Shown: in pieces, positions 23,790 to 33,700 of the stretch
How positions within the stretch are numbered: position 1 is the first letter of the stretch
Layout of the letters: every line of letters begins with the position of its first letter
Assembly (NCBI GenBank): GCA_017537175.1
Contig: JAFYLH010000007.1
Location: 1 to 50,783 of the forward strand
Origin: Clostridia bacterium
GTDB taxonomy: Bacteria > Bacillota > Clostridia > Oscillospirales > CAG-272
Length of the DNA: 50,783 nucleotides
Direction of reading: 5' to 3'
Made by a program: the position numbers and the translations under genes
Notes under the pieces: model-generated
What the model saw: the letters and a program-made list of their open reading frames with translations, nothing else
The model's database searches: none
Told to the model about the DNA's origin: nothing

Positions 23790-26700
23790 AGATTTTTTTA
23801 ACCTCCTTTCTCGCTTGCGGCGAAGAATGCTATACAATATCGGTACAGACATTAAAGTCAGACCGATAGTTGTCAAATGGAATGTGCCGATTCCTCCCGT
23901 TTCGGGGAAAAGAATGACTACGTTAAAGTTTTCTATTGCCAGGATTGTAGTGATTGTCTGTATCTCACCATTGGGATCAACATCATGGAAATAGAAGTAG
24001 GTAGGCTCGTCCAACAGATTATATCCGTTTGGTGCTACTGTCTCTACTAGAGCATATGGTCCGCCTACTGTCAAATACTGGGTCTCTATTAGAACAGAGC
24101 CGTCAGCGCCCGTGGTATAAGTGCCGATATAACCCAACCACTCACCGTTTTTGGCTTCGATATACCTTTCGTGCCCTGCGGGCGGAGTTGCCTGTGCATC
24201 ACCCATAGGTCCATAGAGAATAAAGGTTGCATCCGGCAGGGGAGCAAAGGTCAGTCCGTCCTGCTTGATAAGTGCAAATCGGTGATTTGAACCCGCCGCC
24301 TCACCGCTGTGATCCTCTATCTTAAAGATAGCATCGTAGGTATCTGTTACACTTGCCTTACCGTCTATACGCACGTTGTTGTTAAGAGAAACAAAGCCGC
24401 TCTCTGTAATCAGAGTCGTATAGTCTATACGCATATGCAGGCTGTCGGGGAGAGTAAAGGTCAGTCGGTTATGTATGGGGTCAAAGATAACATGATAGGT
24501 ATATTTGCTTTCTGCCGAATCAAAGTCTATCCAGTTACCGTCCTTGTCCTCATAATAGATCTTGATGGTGCTCCAGTATACAGAGAGGTTTTCGGTCATA
24601 GTGTCCTCTACCACGATGACATCGGTACCCTCCAACAGATCAAGCGCATGACGGTTGATGTGGATGTCAAAGTCAAGCTTATCGTCCTTCAGCACCGCGT
24701 GCTTGTCCACAAGACCGGTCTTATAGTCTACGGTGTCGGTTATAGGTCCTGACGTGCCGTCGCCGTCCCATGTAATCTCTGCCGTGTTATCAAAGGTGTA
24801 CTCAACATCCTCTGTAGAATACAGATATTCGTCCTTGATTTTGAGTTTATAGGTATATACGTGATCACCGCCTGCCCAGAACTGCTGATAAAACTGCTGG
24901 AAGTTATAGAACCATTTAACCCAATCAGCAAGGCTTGATTCGGTATTATATGAATGAAGCACAAGGTCGGTAGCCTTGATATTCATAGTATTGGATGTAA
25001 TGGGAGGACCGTTGTAGACATATTTACACAGCCATTCCTTCTGATTCCATGGGCTGTAGCAGGTCAGCATAAATGAGCCGTCTACGTATTCCAGCTTTTC
25101 ATCAAAACTATCGTTGAAATATGCCATATTGATATTACCGTCAAGAATACCGTCATCGGCAATACCGTTATTGGTATTGTTAAATTCTACCCTGTAATCA
25201 ATAGTACCGTCCGAGTTGACCAAGGAGTTCTTTGTGATGGTGGGTATATACTCATACTGTACCGAATCCTTTAACTCTATGGTTTCGGTGTAATTGTAGA
25301 TAGCCGTGTTGCTGACAGGATAACCCATAGCAAGTATGTCCCTGAGTGTCAGATCGTCCCTAGGCTCGGGATCTCTTTCACCATCCTTAACTATACCTAC
25401 CCTTGTATCAAAGGGAAGCTTGTAGGTCACGGTGATGGTAGCATCCTCGTCAAGTATCCACTTGGAATCTTTGGTGCTTACCGTTGAGGTATTAAATAAT
25501 ATATCAAAGGTATCATAGTATCCTTCGATAGAAGGAGCTACCAGTATGTATGTGTTTTCGGTAGGACCGCCCTCTACATAATGGGTAAAGGTCACGGTCT
25601 TGCCACTTTCGGTGGTGGCAGTTATCACCAGATCCTGAGGAATGTTCTCGTAGGCATAGGTCTGATTGTTTGCTCCATCCCAGGTTGCGGCATAGTCGGA
25701 CAGGAAGAAGTATCCCCAGTCCTTTACCATCTTGGAGACCTCGGTCTCGATGGTAAAATAAACATACTTGCCGTCGCTGCCCTCTGCACTTTTCTTAATC
25801 TTAGGCAGAAATCCTACTATGTCGGCAAAGCCGCCTGCAGTTTCTTCATTGCCGAAAATATATGCCTTAACGGTGTTGGCTACGTTTGCCATATCATCCT
25901 CACCGATAGTCTCGTGATGAGTATAATAGGTTATGTGGAAGGCATGACCCTCGGGAAGAGTCAAAGACATAGAGTTACCTTCTACGGTAACTTGATCCCA
26001 GGGAAGAATAACATCGGGCAAGCGCTCACCGTACTGGTTGTATCTTACAAGAACGATGTCTATACCTTGATAATATTCGGTAAGACCGGTACTCAAAGTA
26101 TCAATGATAATTGAATTTTCCAGATTGTCGTTTCGCTTATGTATGGTCACATCCCATTTGACAAGGGATATCTCTTCCCCGTCTTCGTTTACAACAACGA
26201 CCTGACTTCCCTTCTTTTCAAGCTTGGTCAGCTTGTGCGTGAAGCCGTCATCGGTATATTTGTAAAGATCGTTGCCGTCGCTGTCCTTGCCGTTGCCGTG
26301 TGCTGCATTCCAAACGTAAATTTCTTTTTCCGAAAAATTCTCGGTTGAAAGCACCGCCTTATACTTGATCAAAAAGCCTTCATCCACCGCAAAATCGGGG
26401 AAGCCACTCAGATCAAAGCCGCCGTCACCCTTACTCGGTGCACTGATAGTGGGCTGGGGATCAAGAATATTACCTTCAAGGTCTGTTACGATGATAGTGT
26501 CCTGCTGGGCTGACATTAAGTTTGCCCACATTTCATCGGTAAGTCTGAAATCCTTTACCACACCGTGAGTACCCTTGACCTGTATAGTATATTCAATGCC
26601 GTGGTCGTCACCGTGAGTCTCGACGTGGGATTTATCGATATCATATGCCGCACCGCCGTCGACCTCAAGCTCTACCTTGATCTTATCGTTAAACACTACC

Positions 26701-28094
26701 TCGGTGCTCTCACCCGACATAGTGTTGGCAATAACTGCGGTAAGGTTTACGGTAAAGTCTACGTTAGAGAACTTGTCAACAAAGTTAACACCGTCGCTGC
26801 CGTTGTTAAAGCGTACAAGCAGCTGACCGTCCGAGGTTACAAAGAACGCACCAACGTCTACCATTACACCGTTTTCGGTCTTGGCAGATATAGGCTTCCA
26901 TTCGGTAAATGGATCACAGAGCATATTGTCGGGCAGGTCATAGGTAAGATATCCGTCTTCGTTATGCTTGAACTGTACCCATTTATTGCCCTTGTTTATC
27001 TCGCTGAATTCAAGTGCTATCTTGTATTTTTCACCGATGTATACCTTGCCGCCGTTTTCGATGGGTACACCGTGGAGATCGCTGATATTTATATCAACCA
27101 GCTCTCCCGAAAGGTCGGAGGTGTAGGTGATGTTTGAGTTGCTTCCCGAAAGGAAGAATGTAGGCTTGTTTATCTGTCCCTCGGCATCGGCTTGGGACTG
27201 CTCGGGCTCTTCTTCTTCATCCTCGGTATTTACAGCCTCGGGTGATACCCTTAAGCGGTCTGTCATACCGTAGCCCATAACCGCAGAAGTATCCTCGTAG
27301 GTTATAATCGCAACCGATCCCTCAAGGTCACCCTCTATTACGGTGATATGCTCCCCATCAAGATTACTTATTATACCTGTTCTGTCAGCTATCCCGTCGC
27401 CGTCATCGTCAAAAAATGCTATACGGCCGCCAAGCTGTCCCGTGATTATCTCTGTGCTGTAATATCCTTCCCTTTCCCACGCAAGACGCATAGTCTCGGG
27501 AGATGCGGCTAACAGAGCTTCTGTGTTCACAGCACCGGAATAATTGAGACAGAAGGAAACGAACATAGTATTCCAGCCGCCGTAGGGGTTGCCGTACCAC
27601 TCTCCGTATCTGGTATATCGGTCTCTGTCTCCGTTTTCGTTATATACAAAATTCTTTTCGCTCTCGGTATAGCCTATCTGTGTCTTGGCTATATCAAGTA
27701 CATTTACCGCAGCATCCTCTGTATATATTACACTTTCAAAGGTTGCGGTCCAGTCAGCCTCAGTCTCCAGATCCGCATTAAGATCAGAATAACAGTCTGA
27801 GGTGTGGATATGCTCCTCCTGCTCGCATATAAAGATGGACTTGTAGCATTCATCATTATGGCTATGAGTGGTAGAGCCGCACACAGGCAATGAAGCATAA
27901 CATTCATCACCGTGGGTATGCTCGGTCTTACCGCAAAAGGCATCGCCTGTGACAGTTATGCCCACAAGCTTAAGCCACCAGAATACGCCTATGGCAACAA
28001 TTATTGCCGCAACAGGAAAGATGATGGCAAGCTTCTTGCGGTCTATTCTGAATTTTTTGTGTCTGTTTAGATATTCTCTGTCTGCGACTGCCAA
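23784..28094 (-). CDS. Large pilus tip/adhesin protein with Cys-His repeats and LPXTG-type anchor
   Basis: This 1436-aa surface protein has an N-terminal membrane segment (about 22-45). Three Cys...HxHxxxCY units follow at 54-102. A region near 125-275 resembles a CHAP/NlpC-P60-like amidase domain (YGEWYGNPYGGWNTMFVSFC), but the usual Cys of the WC motif is Asn175. Repeated beta-sandwich domains make up most of the rest. A SpaA-type domain with YALVETVAPNGYN precedes FPETGG, a hydrophobic helix and a basic tail. The start is TTG at 28094, supported by AAAGGAGGTG 7 nt upstream. Confidence 0.88.
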   Translation of the reverse strand: MAVADREYLNRHKKFRIDRKKLAIIFPVAAIIVAIGVFWWLKLVGITVTGDAFCGKTEHTHGDECYASLPVCGSTTHSHNDECYKSIFICEQEEHIHTSDCYSDLNADLETEADWTATFESVIYTEDAAVNVLDIAKTQIGYTESEKNFVYNENGDRDRYTRYGEWYGNPYGGWNTMFVSFCLNYSGAVNTEALLAASPETMRLAWEREGYYSTEIITGQLGGRIAFFDDDGDGIADRTGIISNLDGEHITVIEGDLEGSVAIITYEDTSAVMGYGMTDRLRVSPEAVNTEDEEEEPEQSQADAEGQINKPTFFLSGSNSNITYTSDLSGELVDINISDLHGVPIENGGKVYIGEKYKIALEFSEINKGNKWVQFKHNEDGYLTYDLPDNMLCDPFTEWKPISAKTENGVMVDVGAFFVTSDGQLLVRFNNGSDGVNFVDKFSNVDFTVNLTAVIANTMSGESTEVVFNDKIKVELEVDGGAAYDIDKSHVETHGDDHGIEYTIQVKGTHGVVKDFRLTDEMWANLMSAQQDTIIVTDLEGNILDPQPTISAPSKGDGGFDLSGFPDFAVDEGFLIKYKAVLSTENFSEKEIYVWNAAHGNGKDSDGNDLYKYTDDGFTHKLTKLEKKGSQVVVVNEDGEEISLVKWDVTIHKRNDNLENSIIIDTLSTGLTEYYQGIDIVLVRYNQYGERLPDVILPWDQVTVEGNSMSLTLPEGHAFHITYYTHHETIGEDDMANVANTVKAYIFGNEETAGGFADIVGFLPKIKKSAEGSDGKYVYFTIETEVSKMVKDWGYFFLSDYAATWDGANNQTYAYENIPQDLVITATTESGKTVTFTHYVEGGPTENTYILVAPSIEGYYDTFDILFNTSTVSTKDSKWILDEDATITVTYKLPFDTRVGIVKDGERDPEPRDDLTLRDILAMGYPVSNTAIYNYTETIELKDSVQYEYIPTITKNSLVNSDGTIDYRVEFNNTNNGIADDGILDGNINMAYFNDSFDEKLEYVDGSFMLTCYSPWNQKEWLCKYVYNGPPITSNTMNIKATDLVLHSYNTESSLADWVKWFYNFQQFYQQFWAGGDHVYTYKLKIKDEYLYSTEDVEYTFDNTAEITWDGDGTSGPITDTVDYKTGLVDKHAVLKDDKLDFDIHINRHALDLLEGTDVIVVEDTMTENLSVYWSTIKIYYEDKDGNWIDFDSAESKYTYHVIFDPIHNRLTFTLPDSLHMRIDYTTLITESGFVSLNNNVRIDGKASVTDTYDAIFKIEDHSGEAAGSNHRFALIKQDGLTFAPLPDATFILYGPMGDAQATPPAGHERYIEAKNGEWLGYIGTYTTGADGSVLIETQYLTVGGPYALVETVAPNGYNLLDEPTYFYFHDVDPNGEIQTITTILAIENFNVVILFPETGGIGTFHLTTIGLTLMSVPILYSILRRKRERRLKKSP

Positions 28095-28119
28095 GCTGCC
28101 ACCTCCTTTTCTGAATAAA

Positions 28120-28731
28120 TTATTTTACAAAGCCGATGCTGTCAAAGGGCCAAACCCTGAATATGATCTTGCCCACAATATAATCCTCGTTGACAAGACC
28201 TATAACAGAACTGCGGCTGTCTATTGATGTGGAACGGTGATCTCCAAGCACAAAATAGTTGTTTTCTGTAACATAACAGGGGTATGTTATATCCGACTCG
28301 CCCAGTGCTCGGTCAATAATATATGGCTCGTCGATAAGCAAGGGCTCCGGGTCTGTGCTTCCCCTGACATAAACGTATCCGTCCTTGTCAATGCTTATCT
28401 CATCTCCCGGGGTACCTATAACACGCTTGATAAGAAGCTTGTTTTGATATGAAAAGCAACACAGATCTCCTTTTTTGAGATTGGTTGTTTTTAAGAGGAC
28501 TACTATCTCCTCGTCATTTAATGTGGGTTCCATACTGCTGCCCGAGATCTGCAACACAGGAAACACAAGGGTGGCTATAAGAACCGCAATGGCAGCTACT
28601 ACTATTAGTGAGCCTACGGTACTCTTAAGCACCTGCTTGTATCTTCGGTTGTATTTTTCGCGCAGGATCTCGTTTTGAATCTGCTCAACTGTAGGAATCG
28701 CCGCGTTTTTTTTCTTTTTAAATCCCGCCAT
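28120..28731 (-). CDS. lepB: Signal peptidase I of the pilus locus
   Basis: This membrane-bound Ser/Lys protease removes signal peptides from exported proteins. It has one transmembrane helix (about 37-60). The catalytic Ser66 is in SGSSMEPTL and Lys102 in LLIKRVIGTPGDEI. The 203-aa length is usual. Signal peptidases inside pilus loci are known helpers of pilus assembly in streptococci, so a dedicated role for the pilins here is likely. It is 25 bp upstream of the tip gene. Confidence 0.93.
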   Translation of the reverse strand: MAGFKKKKNAAIPTVEQIQNEILREKYNRRYKQVLKSTVGSLIVVAAIAVLIATLVFPVLQISGSSMEPTLNDEEIVVLLKTTNLKKGDLCCFSYQNKLLIKRVIGTPGDEISIDKDGYVYVRGSTDPEPLLIDEPYIIDRALGESDITYPCYVTENNYFVLGDHRSTSIDSRSSVIGLVNEDYIVGKIIFRVWPFDSIGFVK

Positions 28732-28758
28732 GGGCTCTAACTCCTAACAAAAAACGGA

Positions 28759-29181
28759 TCATCCTTTGTTTTTTCTGTTTAATGAAATTTCTTTAAGTCT
28801 GTTTCTTATATCGGTTTGAATTTCTTCGGGTAGACTTTCCAACGCGCTGTCGTTCTTTTCGTAATAGCTCATAATGCGGACATACAGCTTTCTGTCGGTA
28901 CGGTCCTTTTTGGTATTATGCTCATCATTTGCCGATAGCTTTTTTTCGGATCCGGATTCCACTTTCCTCGCTTTTAAGCTATCCAAAAGCTTGGCGGTCT
29001 GTTCAAGCATATCGTCAAACCTGTCTGCCGTCTGAGCAAGTCTCTCTATGCTTTTGGCAGCCTCTGTCTCGGCTGTAAGATATGATAATCTTTCGTTGAG
29101 AATCTTATTCTCGTTATTCGCTTCAAGCAGCAGCTCCAAAAGCTCAAGTCTGCTTAGCTTTTTGAGTTCTTTTTCCTTCAT
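28759..29181 (-). CDS. Coiled-coil protein, first gene of the pilus locus
   Basis: I do not recognise a named family. The 140-aa protein is highly charged and has no signal peptide or membrane segment. Residues 1-75 look like a coiled coil (LSRLELLELLLEANNENKIL, then heptad-like leucines through TAKLLDSLKARK). A basic C-terminal part contains RKLYVRIMSYYEKNDSALESLPEEI. It is directly downstream of the locus promoter and 27 bp before the signal peptidase, so a cytosolic regulatory or assembly role is possible. Confidence 0.7.
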   Translation of the reverse strand: MKEKELKKLSRLELLELLLEANNENKILNERLSYLTAETEAAKSIERLAQTADRFDDMLEQTAKLLDSLKARKVESGSEKKLSANDEHNTKKDRTDRKLYVRIMSYYEKNDSALESLPEEIQTDIRNRLKEISLNRKNKG

Positions 29182-29239
29182 TATTCGACTCTTTTCGTTA
29201 AATGGGTATAATTACTCACTATATATTTATACATAGTAT

Positions 29240-29268
29240 ATTCTACCTCTTATTTCTTTGTTTTTCAA
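29240..29268 (-). promoter_or_regulatory. Promoter of the pilus locus
   Basis: TTGAAA (29263-29268) and TAGAAT (29240-29245) on the minus strand are 17 nt apart. This is the only good promoter seen upstream of the coiled-coil gene. The AT-rich stretch 29269-29498 shows no gene. Confidence 0.65.
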
Positions 29269-29498
29269 TATATTTTTTGTTTTTTTCTAAAAAACTTCAT
29301 ATTTTCCCCCTATTTCATGACAAAATCTCCTTCATAAAGACTGTTTTTCTGACTATAGGAGGTTTTAAAAATCGGTTAGGTTTTATAATATTTAATTTTT
29401 TTGAAAAATTATAAATATAAAAATTATGACTTATGTATTTTATCAAACAGCATATTACAAACCTCTTACATATACAGATGTTTTGGCAAAAAAATAAA

Positions 29499-29517
29499 GG
29501 AAGCCTTGTAGGCTTCC
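29499..29517 (-). terminator. Terminator after the SLH-domain protein gene
   Basis: GGAAGCC and GGCTTCC form a 7-bp stem around TTGTA. On the minus strand it is followed by TTTATTTTTTT. It lies 14 bp beyond the gene stop. Confidence 0.85.
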
Positions 29518-29530
29518 CTTAATTTGAAGT

Positions 29531-32500
29531 TTATATGAGTTTTCCAAAAGATACACAGATTCTTGCCGCCTGTGCTCTTGTTGCATTACCTCTGGGTCCG
29601 ATGGTGGTAGCGCTCATACCCGAGATAAGTCCTGCATCAACTGCCCATTCCACACAGGTCTTCGCCCAATCGGAGATCTTTGCTGCATCGGTAAATGCGG
29701 AGAGATCCGCTCTGCCGCTTACGTCCATTCCCTTCTTCTCGGCATATACATAGAAGAAGCGGGCAAGCTGCTCACGGGTAATGTTCATATTGGTACCGAA
29801 GGTGTCTGCCGACATACCGCCTGTATAGCCGTTCTCATACGCCCAAGCTACTGCGGAAGCATACCACGCGCCCTTCTTTACATCCTTGAAGGGTGTGTCC
29901 TTATCTGAGTATTTTGTCAGGTCAACTCCGTCGATCTTTGCAAGAACAAGCACAAACTGTGCTCTTGTAAGATTGCCCGAGGGCTGGAAGCTGTCGGCTG
30001 TCATACCGCTGAAGTATCCTGCCTTTACCGCCTCCATAATACCGGGAGTATACCATACTCCGGTCTTTACATCCTTAAAGGGAGTGGTGGCATTCATATA
30101 TATCGCGGTGTCCTCGGTGATGTTTACTACATCAGCTTCAGTTATCTCCTCGCCGTCCTCAAACTGCCAGCAGTTAAAGATATAAGGATCAACATCGCTT
30201 GCGGGGAAATCATTGAACCTTCTGCCCTGAACTACACGCTTAGATGAAATGAACTGACCGTTCATATCATAGAAATCAACCTTAAAGGACTTATATTCTC
30301 CCTTATTTGCAAGATTATTTGCCTCGTCAAGATCTCTTGCGAAGCGGAAGGAATGTACCGTTACGGTGTCGCCGTCCTGAACCACGATTCCGTTAACCTC
30401 CATAAAGGAAAGGTTAAGGGTATGAAGATCACCTTCAAAGGCTGAAAGATCGATAATATACTTGTGGAACGCCCCGTCATTGTAAGCATCTATAAACTTG
30501 ACAAAGCTGTCATTTGATATACCGTACTTGTTGCCTGTGGTGGCATAAAGGGGCATATGGATAAATGCACTTTCATAAACTGCATCCACCTTCATATCTA
30601 TCACGAGATAGGGATATTCGTCAACATTTACAGTCTTTGTAGGATGACCGAAGGAGAATATCATATTGGTGGCGTTATTGTAATCCGCAACGGTAAATTT
30701 AAGTCCGTCCTCTACCGTTTCTATCTCCACCTGACCTGCATTGGGAACAAGGTCACGGGCCTCTGTTGCCGCAAAGTGGATAGTGGTAAGGTCAAGGTAT
30801 TCGGAAGGCTTTTCTACCTCTTCCGGCTCTACCCTTCTTGACTCGCCTACAGAAAGGATGACCGTATTTACTACAGTTCTTTCACTGCCGTCACTGGGCT
30901 TGCCTGTTACCTTATATTCACCGTCATCAAGAATTACCATCTCGGCAGAGCCGCCGCCGTCAAGGATAAACGCGGTGTTAAGATCAAATTCATCTGCAAG
31001 ATCCCAGTACATATCAAAGTCAAGTCCCGTACTGAATCCGGGCTGTCTGCCGTCGTTTGTAATAAACACAACATTGCCGTTATTCTTGATGCCGACAATA
31101 GTAACGGGGTAGTTGTTTGTTGTGCCTGTTTCGTTCTTCATACCGTCCACAACAAAGGGCATATGGCCGCCTGTTGCGTTGGTTACATTCTGCCATACCT
31201 CTGTATCACGGCCGAACTTTTCGGTAAGTGTGAAGTCAAGGGTGATCTTGTCACCTACCTTGTAGCCGTTTATCTTTGAAACAGCCGTTCCGCGGGCTGT
31301 GAGAATGATATAATCATCCTGCATGGTGGGGTTCTCAGCTGTACTGCTGTCATAGATCGCTACGACCTCACCGCTTATGCACTCACCGTGCTTAACGGTG
31401 TAGCCATTTGTCTTTATAAGAAGCTCATAGGCATCGTCAAGGGCGTAGTTGTTAAGACAACCCTTGTCAGAATAAACCACAAGTGCGTTGTTTGCAGGCA
31501 GGCGGTTGAGACCGTCTACCTTGGTGGAGCCGTCGAGGGTGATATCAAGCTTGGGACAGCCTATTACCATCTTGTTGTCAGCCGTCGTACCAAAGGACCA
31601 GAACTGACCCTCATAGGGTGTCTCCTGATACATATAGTCACTTGTGATTATCTCACCGTTATATACATTAAAGCCGCGGGGGAGGGTAAGCTCATTCTTT
31701 ACCACAGCGTCGCTGTAGCCGTTGTAGTTGGTGCCTGAGCCCTCTATACGGCCGTGAGCATATGCCACCATCCAGAGGTCGCCGTTTATTGCGGCAACAG
31801 GGGTCTTGTCGGGGTTGCTTTGCGCAAAGCTTGCTACCGTCTGTGTAACGGTGGTGAGCTTGTTTGCATACTTACCGCCGCCTGTTACATCAACATAGAG
31901 GTTATCCTGTGAGGGATCAAACTCTACGATATTGAAGTTCTGAACATCATACTTTGAGGTCTTGCCTGTAGCAAGGTGTGTATGGGTAACACCCTCGGCA
32001 AGCTTAGTGGTTTCGTTTGCGGTAATTTCCTTTACAAAAAGTCCTTCGGGAGCTTCACCCATAATATAGGGAGCATTTACACCGAGAGCTTCGCATACGA
32101 TGGGTGCAACATCTGCGGTGTTGAAATCAAAGTCTGTAGTTGTATCAAGGTTATGGCCTCTCATGGCAAAGATGACCTCGCCCTCGGTGTCGATCTCGGT
32201 GGTTCCCTCGATACCGCCGTGGTCGCTTGTCAGTATAAAGAGGGTCTTTTCTTCTCTGCCAAGCTCAACGTATTTATTATAGATCTGTCCGATATAGCCA
32301 TCAGTCAGAGCAAGCTGTGTAAGGTAGTCGTGTCCGCCGTAATGACCCTCAAAGTGGATAGCCGCCTGCTCGGTCTGACGCATATGGACAAGCAGAACCT
32401 TGGGATCGTTATTTTCAAGATATCCTCCTTCACCGGAGAGAAGCTCGGCTATAGCGCTGTCGTATATTCCCTCCTCATTTACCACATCAACTCCCGACTC

Positions 32501-33496
32501 TAAAAGCTGAGTATGCATACGGGGGTCTGATGCCGCACAGGCAACGCTTGCCGTAGGATACTTATCCTTTACAAGTGTCATAAAGCTCTCAAAGGTATGG
32601 GGGTTATATGCCATATTGAGGTTGTCTATCTTATGTACATCGCTTGAAACACCGTAAAGCAGGGATGCCCAGCTCTCGGCACAGCTTCCGTTGCCTTTGG
32701 CGGTGGAACGAAGGTTGAAAATGCTGTCTATACGGGGAGTATTTGCCTTGTCAAAATATTGACCCACACCGTCTATCTGGAACACAACAACACGGTCATA
32801 TTCGACAGTCTTTTTGCCCATGGTATTACCGCAGTTGCCGCAAACACCCTTGATGGTTGTGTGGCCGAGCTCACCTATTCTTGAACGGTTAAAGAGCTTG
32901 TAGCAATCGGCACAGGCTCTTGCGGTTTCCTCTGTGCGCTCACAGGTGGGGTATGTAACCGTGAGCTTATATTTGTTTTCGTGGGTACAGTCTGTATCGG
33001 TAACAACGCAGCTTATGCCGTTGTCCTTACAGTACTGCTCTGCATAGCTTCCGCCTACAACATACGCGGTCATTTCTTCGTTGCCGAGGAAGGCATTTTC
33101 GCCGATAAATTCAATTGTTTCGGGAAGAACCGCCTTTTCCATAGCATAGCATTCGGCAAAGGCAAGAGCGCCGATATATGTAACTGTGTAAGGAATAGTC
33201 ACTTCATTTAATTCCTCGTTACCCATAAAGGCGGCGTAGCCTATCTTTTCTACTCTTTCCGGGAAGGCTATAGAGGTAACTCCGTAGTAAGAACAGGCCT
33301 CCTCGCCTATCTCGGTGGCGGTAAGATCGCCTGTGGGCAGATCGGCTTTTGCAACACCGTCCTCTACCGGAATTTCGTCTATACGCGCCTGCCTGTTACC
33401 GATGTCGGTATAGGCTATATCCTCTGCGTTCACCGCAAAGGGGAAAGCGCATAAAAGCATACTAAGTACAAGAATTGTTGACAATAATCTTTTCAT
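29531..33496 (-). CDS. S-layer-attached multidomain protein: LRR, phosphatase-like, phosphodiester glycosidase, SLH
   Basis: The 1321-aa protein starts with a signal peptide (MKRLLSTILVLSMLLCAFPFAVNAED). A few BspA-type leucine-rich repeats follow (about 60-170). An alkaline-phosphatase/phosphodiesterase-superfamily domain (about 230-490) has FQIDGVGQYFDKANTPRID and LTSDHGG. A NAGPA-like phosphodiester glycosidase domain follows (about 500-890), with PVAAINGDLWMVAYAHGR and ILDGGGSAEMVIL. After a beta-rich module, three SLH domains (about 1140-1321, starting FKDVKTGVWY, FKDVKKGAWY, FTDAAKISDW) would hold it on secondary cell-wall polymer. The target is probably a phosphodiester-linked glycan. 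Confidence 0.85.
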   Translation of the reverse strand: MKRLLSTILVLSMLLCAFPFAVNAEDIAYTDIGNRQARIDEIPVEDGVAKADLPTGDLTATEIGEEACSYYGVTSIAFPERVEKIGYAAFMGNEELNEVTIPYTVTYIGALAFAECYAMEKAVLPETIEFIGENAFLGNEEMTAYVVGGSYAEQYCKDNGISCVVTDTDCTHENKYKLTVTYPTCERTEETARACADCYKLFNRSRIGELGHTTIKGVCGNCGNTMGKKTVEYDRVVVFQIDGVGQYFDKANTPRIDSIFNLRSTAKGNGSCAESWASLLYGVSSDVHKIDNLNMAYNPHTFESFMTLVKDKYPTASVACAASDPRMHTQLLESGVDVVNEEGIYDSAIAELLSGEGGYLENNDPKVLLVHMRQTEQAAIHFEGHYGGHDYLTQLALTDGYIGQIYNKYVELGREEKTLFILTSDHGGIEGTTEIDTEGEVIFAMRGHNLDTTTDFDFNTADVAPIVCEALGVNAPYIMGEAPEGLFVKEITANETTKLAEGVTHTHLATGKTSKYDVQNFNIVEFDPSQDNLYVDVTGGGKYANKLTTVTQTVASFAQSNPDKTPVAAINGDLWMVAYAHGRIEGSGTNYNGYSDAVVKNELTLPRGFNVYNGEIITSDYMYQETPYEGQFWSFGTTADNKMVIGCPKLDITLDGSTKVDGLNRLPANNALVVYSDKGCLNNYALDDAYELLIKTNGYTVKHGECISGEVVAIYDSSTAENPTMQDDYIILTARGTAVSKINGYKVGDKITLDFTLTEKFGRDTEVWQNVTNATGGHMPFVVDGMKNETGTTNNYPVTIVGIKNNGNVVFITNDGRQPGFSTGLDFDMYWDLADEFDLNTAFILDGGGSAEMVILDDGEYKVTGKPSDGSERTVVNTVILSVGESRRVEPEEVEKPSEYLDLTTIHFAATEARDLVPNAGQVEIETVEDGLKFTVADYNNATNMIFSFGHPTKTVNVDEYPYLVIDMKVDAVYESAFIHMPLYATTGNKYGISNDSFVKFIDAYNDGAFHKYIIDLSAFEGDLHTLNLSFMEVNGIVVQDGDTVTVHSFRFARDLDEANNLANKGEYKSFKVDFYDMNGQFISSKRVVQGRRFNDFPASDVDPYIFNCWQFEDGEEITEADVVNITEDTAIYMNATTPFKDVKTGVWYTPGIMEAVKAGYFSGMTADSFQPSGNLTRAQFVLVLAKIDGVDLTKYSDKDTPFKDVKKGAWYASAVAWAYENGYTGGMSADTFGTNMNITREQLARFFYVYAEKKGMDVSGRADLSAFTDAAKISDWAKTCVEWAVDAGLISGMSATTIGPRGNATRAQAARICVSFGKLI

Positions 33497-33525
33497 GGTT
33501 CACTCCTGAGTGTTGTAATATATAA

Positions 33526-33554
33526 ATAATAACACAATTAATAAGATATTTCAA
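33526..33554 (-). promoter_or_regulatory. Promoter of the SLH-domain protein gene
   Basis: TTGAAA (33549-33554) and TATTAT (33526-33531) on the minus strand are separated by 17 nt. It is back to back with the plus-strand promoter at 33585. Confidence 0.7.
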
Positions 33555-33584
33555 TAAAAAAGAGAAAATTGTGACATATTGCCA

Positions 33585-33613
33585 TTGACACATTATAATA
33601 AAGATGATAAAAT
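33585..33613 (+). promoter_or_regulatory. Promoter of the carbohydrate cluster
   Basis: TTGACA (33585-33590) and TAAAAT (33608-33613) have a 17-nt spacer. The roughly 80-nt leader contains a weak hairpin (CTGTTTGTTC...GAACAG). The start at 33701 has a GGGGAGAAAGG ribosome site. Confidence 0.65.
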
Positions 33614-33700
33614 TATACTGTATTTTTATGTTCACACTATCCTGTTTGTTCCCCTACGAACAGAGTATCAAATAAACAACGGGGAGAAAGGTTCGAAAAT

